Assembly (NCBI GenBank): GCA_029959085.1
Contig: JARWIR010000031.1
Location: 2,170,001-2,234,000 of the forward strand
Direction of reading: 5' to 3'
Length of the DNA stretch: 64,000 nt
Origin: Nemophila menziesii
Lineage: Eukaryota > Streptophyta > Magnoliopsida > Boraginales > Hydrophyllaceae
In this document: positions 23,850 to 35,468 of the stretch, piece after piece
Layout of the letters: each line of letters opens with the position of its first letter
Numbering within the stretch: position 1 is the stretch's first letter
The notes under the pieces: model-generated
Told to the model about the DNA's origin: nothing
What the model saw: only the letters and a program-made list of their open reading frames with translations
Databases searched by the model: none
Program-made: the position numbers and the translations under genes

Positions 23850-24573
23850 GCTTACAACGTGAAATTATATGTTGGGTTGCCTTTAGATGACGTCTCAACC
23901 TCTAATAAGATAAAAAATGCATGAGCAATAACAGCTAGTCTAAAAGCTTTAAAGCTATCAGATGTAGATGTAGATGGTGTGGAGCTTCTAATTTGGTGGG
24001 AAATAGTTGAGAAAGAAGCCATGGGAATTTATGAATGGACCAACTACCTTGCTATTACAGAATTGGTTCAAAAACAGGGACTTAAACTTCATATCACTCT
24101 TAACTACCGTGCATCAAAAAAGTACAAAGAGTTTTGTGAAAGTTTCAAGGCTTCATTCTTGTCATTCATGGGTTCAACTATCACGTGTATCTCGATTGGT
24201 CTAGGACCAGAATTTGAGCTTCAATATCTTTCTCAACATCTAGTAAAAAACGATTACCCAACTTACAATTTATGTAAAATGATTGTTCCTAGATTTGATC
24301 TTTGTCATGAGCACCAAAAAATGAATTTCTCTCAATTCAATATTTACTATACGAGCAAATCACATCGTCTGACCAAAAGTTGATGGGTGAAGAAGATAGT
24401 GTGGTGGATTTGTTTACGTATCAAAGAATGGGAGCTAAATTTTTCTCTCCTGATAATTTTTCTTCATTTATTAAATTTGTTAGGAACTTGAGGCAACCAA
24501 AACTATGTCGTGGCTATCAGATATTAGAGAGGGAAAATATTGAAGCTCTCCCATGTGCTAACGGTAGAAATTA

Positions 24574-25080
24574 AATACCTCATAACTTTGTTTGTTAAAT
24601 ATATAAAAGTTGAGTCGTGAGTGTAGTTGTGAGAGATTTGTATATTACGTGGTAGTGGAGGGATTTTTGTTTATTCGGGTATGCTTAGTGATATTTGAAA
24701 TTCAATACCTCGATAGTTGAGATTGATTACCTCACATTTGTGATTGTTGTATATTCAAGTTTATAGTAGTATTACATAATTATCTTTAATTTAGTTGGAG
24801 ATAGAAAAAAGTAAAAATTAATTTATAATCCTTAAATTTTTCAAAAATCCTCAAATCTATTGAAATTTGGTGAATCTACTATTTAATGCTTGTTTCAAAG
24901 TGATTTTAGATTTTTAAAATTATTTTAAATCATTAAAAACATTTTTAGGAGAAGTACTATAATATGTGTTTCTTAAAAAGAAATTTAAAATGATTCCAGA
25001 TTTTAAAATTATTTTTAATAACTAGAAGGATTTTTAATGAACTAGTTACTAGCAAGCTCAATGTAATCATTTTCTTTCCT
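24574..25080. other. Gene-free stretch with imperfect direct repeat
   Basis: Probably 3' flank of the beta-amylase-like pseudogene. Two related blocks near 24896-24925 and 24986-25015 (AGATTTTTAAAATTATTTT and CAGATTTTAAAATTATTTT) resemble the A+T core of the MITE at 63751-63979, so a worn MITE copy is possible. Confidence 0.4.
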
Positions 25081-26062
25081 TTGCTGCACTGTTTTCCTTT
25101 ATTCTTTAGATTATCTTACCTTCCGCAGTCTCCAACGGTCTCCTGTATGGAGGAGAAGGGGCGGCCTCCTCCGCTCCATCTACCAGATCAAGGCGGCATC
25201 CACTGTAGAGGGAAGAATAGGGGAGTGGTATTGTCAAGAATGTCATCCCTTCTGTTGACTCATAAGGATAAAATCAGTGACCCTATTAAGAAATCGAATA
25301 GCGTTAGGAATCTCTCTACCAAAAGATTTTGTCCGTTCACCTAAAACCCAACGGCATCGCGAGATAAAAACCTTAGAATTGGGACAAAGAAAGGAAATTC
25401 CACTGACATAAATCAGCGTGTCTCAAAACGTGCCCTCAACTACGTTGAACGGGACGAATTATCTCCTGTAATTGCCATCGAAACAAAGGAGGTTGGAATT
25501 GCAACCTTGGATGTGGAGATGCCCCCGATCACAGAAGAATTGCCTGCCCCGACTGCTCCTGATGAAAGAAACACAATCATCGTCAATCCTATGTTCAACC
25601 TTGAGATGGAAGAGCCAAATTTTGATGCGTTAACTTCTATGGAAGATCGTATGGTGCCACATCATTATCCTGTGTTGTTAACTGATATTAACTCAGGTAT
25701 GACTTTATCTCCTTTAATTGCTAACCCTTATACGGATAATGTGGGTACATGCGAAGCACAATTGGAGATCCCCAACTCAACACAAACATTGGAAAGCCAC
25801 ATTATTAATAGCGAGAACGGAGGGGATCATACACGTTCTTATATTGAAGCAATTAGAGACGTCCCAAATGATGAATCAAATCCGAAGCCCAACTCGAATA
25901 AGGAGAATTGGTCACCTATTAGCAGAGTAACCAATCATCCAACCTCAACGGACTCAAGAGACATTGGGGATCGTTTTGGCTTAACGGATGACGTCCCTTT
26001 CAAAGATACAACGTATTCTCAATTAGTGCGAACGGCGGAGCAAAAAAAACAGGTGTAAGGTA

Positions 26063-26526
26063 TGTTAGAAAAAACGATCAAACTAAAATGCGGAATAAAT
26101 AAATAGATCAAAAAAGAGTAATGATACCTCCGGTCATTGATGTCTTAAGAAACTTTTCCTTATGTTTTGTTCTTCCAAACTCTCAAGCATTCAACTATAG
26201 ATGGTGTATAACTTTTTTTGTGTGAATGAATTGAGTTTAGGGACCAAAACTCTAGTTTATATAGCCAAGCTCCCATCAAGATTTTTAATAGCAATGAATT
26301 ACTAGTTGTTACAACCTTTCATTTGCAAATGGTTAATAAAAAAGTGTTACAACTTTTCATTTGCATAAGATTAATGAAAAAATCATTAAGATAAAATTAG
26401 TGAATGGATTAATGTTGGATCATGAAAAGCCCAAAGTCATAAGTTTATTTTATTCATCAATTTAAAAGAAAAGACAAATAAAATAAAATGAAGTTTTATA
26501 TTAATAATATAAAAAAATGACTTATA
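26063..26526 (-). repeat. 3' LTR of Copia-2
   Basis: On the plus strand TGTTAGAAAAAACG ... GACTTATA. The TATA-like minus-strand word CTATATAAAC lies at about 26255-26264. Both LTRs carry TA instead of TG at the U3 terminus. Confidence 0.92.
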
Positions 26527-26540
26527 TTCTCCCACTTGAT
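26527..26540 (-). other. Polypurine tract of Copia-2
   Basis: Minus-strand ATCAAGTGGGAGAA ends directly at the 3' LTR. It would prime plus-strand DNA synthesis. Confidence 0.7.
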
Positions 26541-26898
26541 CCAAACATTATACTTGATATTTTAGCTTAATCATAAATATATGAATCATGGCGATAAGTC
26601 CTCCAATTATGAGAGAGTAGTATCTTCCATGTATCACAATATATTTATCTCTTTATTTTTTATGTTGTAACTATACTTAATGAATAAACCATATGTTTAT
26701 TCTTGGTCCTAACTAAATGATTTTCTCAAATAAAATTAAGGTGCGCAATGTATATGAGAAAATATCACAATAGATAATTATTATATTAATGATAGTGTCA
26801 TACAAATAAACACTACATGATGGGACCAAGCCCCATACTCGCTACATGATCCTTGAATTTCATTGGTGGCATGCCTTTAGTCAATGGATCAGCGATCA

Positions 26899-28550
26899 TT
26901 AATTCAGTACTAATTGTTCAATGACCACCTTTTTATCTTTAACACGTTCCCTTATGGCTAAATATTTAATGTCGATATGCTTACTTCGACTTCCACTTTT
27001 ATTGTTTTTAGCCATAAAAACAACTGCTGAATTATCGCAAAATATTCTTAATGGTCTAGAGATAGAATCCATAATTTTAAGTCCAGATACAAAAGCCTTA
27101 AGCCATACACCTTGTGAAGTAGCCTCAAAACAAGAGGCGAACTCAGCTTCCATAGTCGAAGTTGCAGTCATAGTTTGTTTCACACTCCTCCATGACACAG
27201 CTCCACCGGCCATCATAAAAATGTATCCTAATGTTGACTTGCGTGAATCAACACAACTGGCAAAATCAGAATCTGAGAATCCGACCACCTCTAAATTGTT
27301 TGTTCGCCTATACATAAGCATATACTCCTTGGTTCATTGGAGATATCTCATTACTTTCTTTGCAGCTTTCCAGTGGTCAATACCTGGGTTACATTGATAT
27401 CTACCCAACATTCCAACTACAAATGCGATATCGGGTCTTGTGCAAACCTGAGCATACATCAAACTTCCGATAGCAGAAGCATATGGAATGTTCTTCATTT
27501 GTTCTCTCTCTAAATCATTCTTTGGGGTTTGGTTCAAATTGAATTTATCATCCTTCACTATGGGAGCAACACTTGGTGAACAATCCTTCATCCGAAATCT
27601 CTCTAAAACTTTATTGATATAGGTTTCATGAGACAAGCCCAAGACACCTTGAAATCTGTCTCTATGAATCTTTATGCCAATGACATAAGACGCCTCACCC
27701 ATATCTTTCATATAAAATTTTTTGGAGAGAAATTGTTTCTCCTCATGAAGCAAACCCTTATCATTAGTCACAAGCAAAATATCATCCACATATAAACAAG
27801 AAAACAAATTTTGCTCCCACTAATCTTTTGGTATATACATTGATCCATGGGGTTTTCAACAAATCCAAATGATGAAATTACTCCATGAAATTTAAAATAC
27901 CATTGACGGGAAGCTTGTTTTTATCCGTATATGGATTTCTTAAGCTTACAAACTAACTGCTCGCCAGCGCTAGAGATAAAACCTTCAGGTTGTTTCATAT
28001 AAACCTCTTCCTCTAGATCTCTATTAAGGAACGCCGTTTTCACATCCATTTGGTGCAACTCAAGATCAAAATGTGCAACTAATGCTAAAATAATGCGTAA
28101 GGAATCTTTCTTAGATACAGAAGAAAAAGTCTCTGTGTAATCAATTCCTTCTTTCTGAGTAAATCCCTTAGAAACAAGTCTGGCTTTGTATCTCTAGATA
28201 TTGCCTAATGAGTCTTTCTTGGTTTTAAATACCCATTTACAACCAATTGCTTTAGCCCCATTAGGCAATTCCACAAGTTCCCAGACATCATTGTTCTTCA
28301 TGGAATTCATTTCCTCTTTCATCGCATTATACCATATACTTGATTCTTTGCAACTTATGGCTTGTGAAAAGTCAGAAGGATCATTTTGGACTCCAAGATT
28401 ATAATCAGATTCTTGAAGATATACTACATAATCACTAGAAATTGATGATTTTTAAACCTGGTAGACCTTCTTAATGTTGTATCATCATTATTTGTATGAG
28501 GTTCAACTTGTTATCACAATTACTAGGTTCATCATGAACAACTTGATCTA
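26899..28550 (-). pseudogene. pol: Copia-2 RT and RNase H, broken
   Basis: The RT N-terminal part (28550-27808) is spread over frames with stops. The RT catalytic block is open at 27807-27334 (CLYVDDILLVTND, then RFRMKDC, YASAIGSLMYAQVCTRPDI). RNase H follows at 27321-26899 (FSDSDFASCVDSRKSTLGY, WRSVKQ, CDNSAVVFMAKN). The catalytic aspartates of RT (VDD) and of RNase H are visible. These domains should be one polyprotein with the gag-integrase frame at 28551-30758. Stops and frameshifts separate them. Confidence 0.9.
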
Positions 28551-30862
28551 TCAGAATATCGTCAACAACTTGTGGATCTTCAACGATTGAACGTTCAACA
28601 CTAGATTGTACTTGAGTGTGTTATGAACAATAATCATTCTATCACTTGAAGTGGAAGGTTGAATTTCTGAATGGTCAATATCAGAAATTACATTTCTAAT
28701 TTGATCGCTCCCACTGATTAAGTCATATTCAAGAAACTTTGCATTTCTTGATTCCACAAATCTAGTGTTGTGAGATGGACAGTACAATCTGTAACCTTTA
28801 GACCGCTCAGCATATCCAATGAAATGCCCACTGATGGTCCTTGGGTCCAGTTTTTTCTCTTGTGGATTATAAATCCTGACTTCAGACGGGCATCCCCATA
28901 TGCGCATATGTTTCAAACTCGGTTTCCAACCTTTCCATAATTCAAATGGTGTCTTTGAGACAGCCTTGGTTGGAACTCGGTTTAATATATACACTGCCGT
29001 TTTTAAAGCTTCAATCCACAAGTTTTTAGAAAGATTGGAGTTGCTAAGCATACTTCGTACCATGTCCAATAATGTTCGATTTCTCCTTTCTGCTACACCA
29101 TTCTGATCCGGTGAACCAGGCATGGTGTACTGGGCAACAATCCCATGCTCTTGGAGAAACTGAGCAAACGGACCAGGTGCTTGTCCATCTTCAGTATATC
29201 TACCATAATATTCACCACCTCTATCTGATCTCACAATCTTTACATGTTTTCCACATTGTTTCTCTACTTCAGCCTTAAATATTTTAAAGGCATCTAATGC
29301 TTCGCTCTTGTTTTGAAGCATGTAGAGATACATATATCGTGAGTAATCATCAATAAAGGTTATAAAATATTTCTGACCATGCATATCCATGTCAGGACAA
29401 CATATATCTGTATGTATGATTTCTAATAAATCTGAACTCCTATTGGCACCTTTCTTTGACTTGTTGGTCTGCTTTCCTTTAATGCAATCCACACAAGTTT
29501 CAAAGTCGGTAAAATCTAGACTACTAAGTACTCCATCTTTTACCAACCTTTTGATTCTTTCAATAGAGATATGCCCTAATCTCTGGTGCCATAGAGTCGA
29601 GGAATCCTCATTTATATTACACCTCTTTGTACCAATTTGGACATGAAAATTTTTGTTAGTAGCATTGTTTTGTAAATTAATGCAATAAAGACCTTCAGAC
29701 AAAATACCATTCCCAACACATTCAGATTTATTGAAAATACTAAAAAATGTCTCTGAAAATGTAAAGGAATAACCCAAAGGTACAAGTCTGGAAACAGAAA
29801 TCAAGTTTCTAGAAAAACTTGGAACATAAAAAGTCTTTTCTAATTTCAAAACATAACCACTACTTAAATTTAAATAACATGTTCCAACGGCTTCCACATG
29901 TGAATCTATCTTATTACCGGACAAGATGCATTGCTCACTGCCCACTGGTTTCCTGAGGTTTTGCATACCCTGTAAAGAGTTGGCAACATGGATTGAAAAA
30001 CCAGAATCAATCCACCAGGTGTTAATATTAACATTAACAATATTAGATTCATAACAAACTAACGAGGTAGGATTACCTTTATCTTGAAGCCATTTCTGGA
30101 ATTTAGCACATTCCTTCTTCATGTGTCCTTTCTTTTTACAGAAAAAACACTTAGCTTCTTTCTTAATATCAGCTTGAGGTGATATTTTACCTTTCCCTTT
30201 CTGATTGTTCTTTGGTTTGCCTTTTCCTTGAGTAGCCATCATTGCACTTTCACCTTGTTCCATTAACAACCTTTCTTCTTCTTGAACACACATGGTCATG
30301 AGTTCATTAATTGACCATTTATCTTTATGTGTGCTATAGGAGATTTTGAAAGGTCCATATTGATTTGGAAGGGTGTTCAAAATATAGTGTACAAGAAAAG
30401 ACTCGGAAATCTGTACCTCGAGATTCTTAAGTTGAGCTGAAATATCTCTCATCTGCATGATGTGCCCACACACACCTCTAACACTTGTGAGCCTAAGTGA
30501 AGAGAGCTTCATTATTAGAGTGCTTGCTAAAGCCTTGTTTGAAGTGACGAACTGGTCATCAATGGCTTTAAGTAAATTTTGGACATTATAATGGTGATTT
30601 ACTGAACCACGGATGCTTGCTGCTAGTTTTGTCTTAATAAACATCACACTGAGGCGATTGGATCGCTCCCATTTTTCATAAAGTGCAATATCTGCTGGAG
30701 TGCTTTTGTCTGTAAGAGCAGGTGGTTCAGTTTTCCTAATATAATCATCTATGTCCATCCACCCTAAGTGAAGGAGAACTCTTTCTTTCCATGACTTGTA
30801 ATTATCCCCATTAAGTTCGGGAATGTCACTACGGATATCAGAAAAATTAACAGGTTGTGATG
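28551..30862 (-). CDS. gag-pol: Copia-2 Gag-protease-integrase polyprotein, intact frame
   Basis: An uninterrupted frame runs leftward. The first ATG (30758) gives 735 residues. Approximate positions from that ATG: Gag coat region 1-165, CCHC knuckle CFFCKKKGHMKKEC near 205, and the protease motif WWIDSG near 248. The integrase zinc region lies near 390-430 (HQRLGHIS ... CVDCIKGKQ), and the D,D,E core near 450-565 (HTDICCP, SDRGGEY, NGVAERRNR). The frame stays open upstream of the ATG to about 30862 and encodes family-conserved Gag residues there (ELNGDNYKSWKERV). The real start is therefore probably upstream, perhaps through a splice at TTTATTTGCAG (ending 30863). The frame loses homology shortly before its end because of a frameshift near 28615. 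Confidence 0.88.
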
Positions 30863-31669
30863 CTGCAAATAAAGATTACATGCTTATTAATAAATAGACT
30901 ATTAATAAATATCATGTTTCACCAATGCAAATCATGATCTAATAAATCTAAGACATAAAAATTGTCTGTGGGCAAAATTTTTAATTCAATAAGATTTATA
31001 ATCATATGACAAAATATATAAAAATATTCTATCATTACTAAATAATAAAACTATCAAATAATTATTAAGTCATAATTCCTGTGAAAAAATTACGAATAAT
31101 TTGATATTTTATCCTAATTAGTTATTTAAATATAATAATATTCCTGTGGGATAAAATTATTATATTAAAATAAATAATTACAATTTATGTCTAATTTCAT
31201 TATGTGATCTTATACCATAATACATATTTTATTCAACTAAGATGTTGTGGCTATTCTTTGATTAAATAAAATATGTTGATCACTTAGACAATTCAATATA
31301 CCATACTAAAATTTTATGAGTATATAAAACTATATAACAAAAATAGAATAAAATAAACCATATATTTTATTCACATTTTGTTTACCTAACTATACTCATA
31401 AAATAAAAGTACATGAAGTATGAATATAAAAATATAAATATAAATAAATACCTGGAGGCCGATGTAAAACTTAAGGATAAAAATCCAAAAGTACCATAAG
31501 TTTAAATGAAAACTAAAATGTCTCATGGATTCTAATCATTTTCAACTGTAGGACATATTAGATTCAACACAAAAAAAAAACATTTTTGCAAAATTATTTT
31601 AACTAAATTACTTTAGCCATGAACTAAGCAAAAAAAATAAAAGTTTAACTAAATCAAAGCAGAGGTATG
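30863..31669 (-). other. Untranslated leader of Copia-2
   Basis: Very A+T-rich and gene-free, between the primer site and the Gag frame. A possible branch-point and polypyrimidine context with TTTATTTGCAG lies at its left edge. Confidence 0.5.
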
Positions 31670-31670
31670 C

Positions 31671-31687
31671 CTAAGGCTCTGATACCA
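31671..31687 (-). other. Primer-binding site of Copia-2
   Basis: Minus strand TGGTATCAGAGCCTTAG, 2 nt from the 5' LTR end. TGGTATCAGAGC is the usual plant Copia site complementary to the initiator tRNA-Met 3' end. Confidence 0.88.
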
Positions 31688-31689
31688 AA

Positions 31690-32154
31690 TGTTAGAAAAA
31701 ACGATCAAACTAAAATGCGGAATAAATAAATAGATCGAAAAAGAGTAATGATACCTCCGGCCATTGATGTCTTAAGAAACTTTTCCTTATGTTTTGTTCT
31801 TCCAAACTCTCAAGCATTCAACTATAGATGGTGTATAATTTTTTTTGTGTGAATGAATTGAGTTTAGGGACCAAAACTCTAGTTTATATAGCCAAGCTCC
31901 CATCAAGCTTTTTAATGGCAATGAATTACTAGTTGTTACAACCTTTCATTTGCAAATGGTTAATAAAAAAGTGTTACAACTTTTCATTTGCATAAGATTA
32001 ATGAAAAAATCATTAAGATAAAATCAGTGAATGGATTAATGTTGGATCATGAAAAGCCAAAAGTCATAAGTTTATTTTATTCATCAATTTAAAAGAAAAG
32101 ACAAATAAAATAAAATGAAGTTTTATATTAATAAAATATAAAAAATGACTTATA
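31690..32154 (-). repeat. 5' LTR of Copia-2
   Basis: Near-identical partner of 26063-26526, followed by the TSD copy AGGTA at 32155-32159. The TATA-like word lies at about 31884-31893. Confidence 0.92.
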
Positions 32155-32571
32155 AGGTATGGCAACGCTTCCTTATTATCCGTTTATTGGGTTATAATGT
32201 GGGTTTTAAATATTTGTTTAATAAATTAAATCAAATTTGGGCCCAAAAGCAAATATAGATCTCGTGGAGGTAGGTTTTGGGTATTTTATGGTTCTATTTT
32301 TAAATTCGGAGGACTATAAAAAAGTTTTTTAGGAGGGGGGGAACCATGGATGATTCTTGATAGGTACCTTATTGTTAGAGCTTGAGACACTTTGTCTATG
32401 CCACAAAATGACCCAATACTTCAAACAACAGTTTGGGTCTGCTTGTCGTGGTTACCCTTGATTAAATATACTAATTAATACTCACTGCTTTGGGAAATGT
32501 TATTGGAAAAATGGTCTGAATTGAACTGGTAACGAAAGCACGTGCTAGAGGTAACTTTGCGAGATTTGATG

Positions 32572-33912
32572 AATTATTATTTTTAGAGCATATATGGTTT
32601 AATTTGTGTGTTAATGTGAAGCTCTTGAGGCTTATGGAATATAATTAGATTCTAAATCAATTCTAAGAAGATAAGGAATCAAGAGATAAAAGGAAGTAGA
32701 GATAATATAGGAAAGAAATATCTTCCAAGTAAATCTGAAATTCTGCAGCTACGTCCACTAAAGTGAAGATAATATCAATTTGGTTGGGAATTCGGATAAG
32801 TATTCGAAAGTGTAAAGATAGAAATTTTTGCTGCGGTCATTTCGATATAAAGTAGACGAAAATGGGACCAATAACGGATTATATATGATCAAAACAGTGA
32901 GTAATGTTTAACCTCTATGATATTTTAGAAAAACGAATTTGAGTTGGACTTTCACTCAAATTACTTGTCTTCCACTCAAGATTTCGACCTAGGGTCTTCT
33001 TAGAACCTATAAATACGCCCTATTATTATTTTAAACATGTCATTGCTCAGTTCTAAACCTTAGATCAATCCTTAATCACTCAAGAGAAGCAAGTTGACAG
33101 TATGTATCTTTATTTTAGTTTATTTCTTTTCAGCATGAACTAAATTCCCCATAATTTGGGTTTTGCATATGTATAATATTTTAATTCTATTTCCTTCTAT
33201 CTAAGTTTGTTTGGGGAAACCTTTTTTAAATTGATTCTAGCTTCTTAACCTTTATATTTTTTTATGTTCTTTAATTTATTGACCTTAATTCTTGCTAGTG
33301 CACGAGTATAGACTACGCCAATAATAGTAGTTAAATGGTTACCCGGAAGGGGTGTCTAATTATTGAAACACCACATAAATGTCTAGTGTGTGGTAGTGAT
33401 CCAGAAGGGTTTGCCTAACTAGATAGTCATTAGGGTTTGAGATTTAACCACCGATCATTGTGTAGGGTCCCCTTACCCAAGTCCACTGGTAATTGTTAGG
33501 TCGCCACCTAAGTCCACTCGTAAGGGGGTTAGGATAAATATAGAATACTGGCTACTTACTTTAAGAGCTTTAATCTCCCTTGTTAACTAGTAGAAGAAAT
33601 AGGAAGATAAGTGCATACATGCAATCTATATGCTATACTTCTCATCTTATTCTTACATCTTATATTTTATTGTCTTTAGTTTAATTAATCATTATTTCCT
33701 CAGATCCTTCATATTTACTTTTCTTATCTTCAATTCATTGAGCTATATATTACTACGCTTTCTTGAAATCCATTCGTATAACACACTAAGTCCCTGATAA
33801 CAATTATGAATTTATCAATAGAACTTGTGTTCGACATGTGATACTTGTAGTGAGTAACGTGGAAGTGAGAGTGTTTATTCTTATTTATTTTATCACACTC
33901 TTCACACCACCA
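32572..33912 (+). repeat. 5' LTR of element B (start missing)
   Basis: Begins inside the LTR at AATTATTATTTTTAGAGCAT, a segment about 190 nt into element C's LTR, so the TGATGTC terminus is lost. TATA-like CTATAAATA lies at about 33007-33015. The leader hairpin lies at 33507-33533 (CCTAA/TTAGG with a 17-nt loop GTCCACTCGTAAGGGGG). It ends CACCACCA at 33912. Confidence 0.85.
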
Positions 33913-33914
33913 AG

Positions 33915-33936
33915 TTTTTGCTGCTTCTGCCGGGGA
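33915..33936 (+). other. Degenerate primer-binding site of element B
   Basis: TTTTTGCTGCTTCTGCCGGGGA stands where A and C have TGGCGCCGCTGCCGGGGA. The 3' half (CTGCCGGGGA) is intact and the 5' half has decayed. Confidence 0.7.
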
Positions 33937-34042
33937 CTTGTGTCACGTTAGCGTGTGGGTTTAATTTTTAGTGTAGTAGTGTTTAGTTATTTTTTCAGAT
34001 TTACGCTTTCTTTTTCTTTTTGTCTTTTTCACGTTCTAGTCT

Positions 34043-35460
34043 ATGCTCGAGAATCCTGAACGTGAATTCACGGCTTACAACAAATGCTTAAGAGAAGAGA
34101 GAAAACAAAGAAAATCCATGTCTAATCACGAGGAAGTATTAATTCCACCGAGGAATAATCTTAATCATAATGATAATCAACGTCAAGTACCAATCCCTCG
34201 GGTACCACCTATTCCTCAAATACCAACACCAAGAGATAAAAAACAACTTACATCAAGAACAAGATCTCCCAGGCTTGATAACACCTTTTCTAGTTCAACC
34301 ATTAGGTTATCGTCCTCCAGTGATCTAGAATATTAAATTCAGACACGATTCGGGTATGCTCAGACAATTTGCGAGTTATAAACACTATAGCGGTGCAACA
34401 ATTCAAGATCCGGTAAGAGCTATTCAGAAGTTTATGCAGATTTGTGATGCCTATAATACTCCTGGCATTACACGCAAGCAACTATAATGTTATATGTTTA
34501 CATTCTTTTTTACTGGAAGTGCTAGTGATTGGCTAGATAGACAACCACCAAACACAATTAATACTTGGGATGAACTACAAGCCACATTCTTTAACCGTTT
34601 TTATCCAAAGAGTATGAGATAAAAGATCAGATGGAGCTTGCTAGTTTTTGCCAAGAGAATGATGAAGAAGTAGGAGATGCATGGACAAGGTTTCAATAGA
34701 AGTTAGCTAGATTTCCACTCCATGTTTATACCCCATCTTTACAGTTAGCTATATTTTATCAAGGTATTAATGCAGAAAGTAGATTAAGGGTAGATAATTT
34801 TGGAAGAGGAGGATTTGTGTCCATGGATCCTACAGAATCTGCAGAAGGTATCGAACGTATTATAGAAAGAGAAAGGAGTTGGCCAACGTCGCGAGCTCAT
34901 ATTACAAATACCAAAGACACGCTTCATTAAGTACAGAAATTGCTCAATCAGCTAAGCTAACAGAATTAGAGAATCAAGTCAAAGAGATAAAGCTTGAGAT
35001 GCAACAAAAACGTCAAAATTTAGCTGTAACAAATGTAGTGCAAGAAGCACAAGGTTGTCCACATTTTAAAGTAGCAAACCATGCATGGGAAGAGTGTGAA
35101 GGAAATCCAGCATCTGTTTATTTTATATCTAATAGAGGAAATTACAATATTGAAATCCGCAAGGGGCCGAAAATCAAGGTAATTATCAACCTCGTAACCA
35201 AAACAACACATACCAACCGAGAGGTCAAGGTCCTTATCAAGCAAACCATAATTTTAATAGACCAGCTCCTCCACAATAACCATCTAATGATTCTTATACC
35301 GATACTCTAGCTTAGAAGGATTTACCACAACATCCGCAAGAAGGAGGAGTATCAGATTAGAGATTGCAAACTTTTATGGAACTAGTTACGAACAATATTC
35401 AATCACATAATGAAAAGTTTAGAGAACAAGAGGCCACAATTCAGGTCTTGGGCACATAAG
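34043..35460 (+). pseudogene. gag: Element B gag, broken
   Basis: Starts MLENPEREFTAYNKCLREER, matching C's Gag N-terminus. After a frame change near 34336 the Gag coat domain follows (SGMLRQFASY, DPVRAIQKFMQICDAY, ASDWLDRQPPNTINTW, FNRFYPKSMR), with stops near 34485 and 34695 and a frameshift near 34620. The CCHC position reads CPHFKVANHAWEEC, so the second Cys is Phe. Gag would form the virus-like particle and bind RNA. This copy cannot be translated as one protein. Confidence 0.88.
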
Positions 35461-35468
35461 TAGATCAA

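Larger units (their letters stand above)
17111..24573 (+). pseudogene. BAM9: Beta-amylase 9-like pseudogene, two exon blocks around a Copia insertion
   Basis: Exon 1 (17111-17359) starts MEVSSMMMGSSQ, has a stop at 17189-17191, and continues in the same frame with a serine-rich, plastid-targeting-like segment to a GT donor at 17360. The next block starts at 23850 after a TTTACAG acceptor, in matching phase: KLYVGLPLDDVS, a TGA after NKIKNA, then VDGVELLIWWEIVEKEAMG and GLKLHITLNY. Two internal segments of the family are missing: YKEFCESFKASF joins too early, and so does CKMIVPRFDLCHEHQ. The 3' part, VVDLFTYQRMGAKFFSP (24380-24573), is in another frame. Established knowledge: this family is plastid-type beta-amylase, and BAM9-type members are regarded as catalytically inactive. 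Stops, deletions and a frameshift make this a pseudogene. The beta-amylase call is firm; subtype 9 is likely. Confidence 0.85.
26063..32154 (-). mobile_element. Copia-2: young Ty1/copia element
   Basis: LTRs of 464-465 bp (26063-26526 and 31690-32154) differ at only about eight positions by hand count. The 5-bp TSD AGGTA is present at 26058-26062 and 32155-32159. Coding is on the minus strand, so the right LTR is 5'. The primer site TGGTATCAGAGCCTTAG (31687 to 31671, minus) lies 2 nt from the 5' LTR and fits the initiator-tRNA-Met type usual in Copia. A purine tract AAGTGGGAGAA adjoins the 3' LTR. The element sits inside the LINE ORF1. RT is broken, so it is not autonomous now. Confidence 0.93.
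25081..32571 (+). pseudogene. LINE (L1-type) ORF1 remnant split by Copia-2
   Basis: One frame is open from 25081 to 26058 except for a TAA at 25342-25344. It encodes a low-complexity, acidic N-terminal region typical of plant LINE ORF1 (SVRNLSTKRFCP, TYSQLVRTAEQKKQ). After Copia-2 and its TSD, homology resumes at 32160 with the DUF4283-type core: LFNKLNQIWA, ANIDLVEVGFGYFMV, NSEDYKKV, then TALGNVIGKMV and ARARGNFARFDE. Stops and frame changes break it. Established knowledge: plant L1-like ORF1 proteins combine a DUF4283 domain with a zinc knuckle. The zinc knuckle and the endonuclease/RT ORF2 are absent; the sequence switches to element B's LTR at about 32571. Confidence 0.75.
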
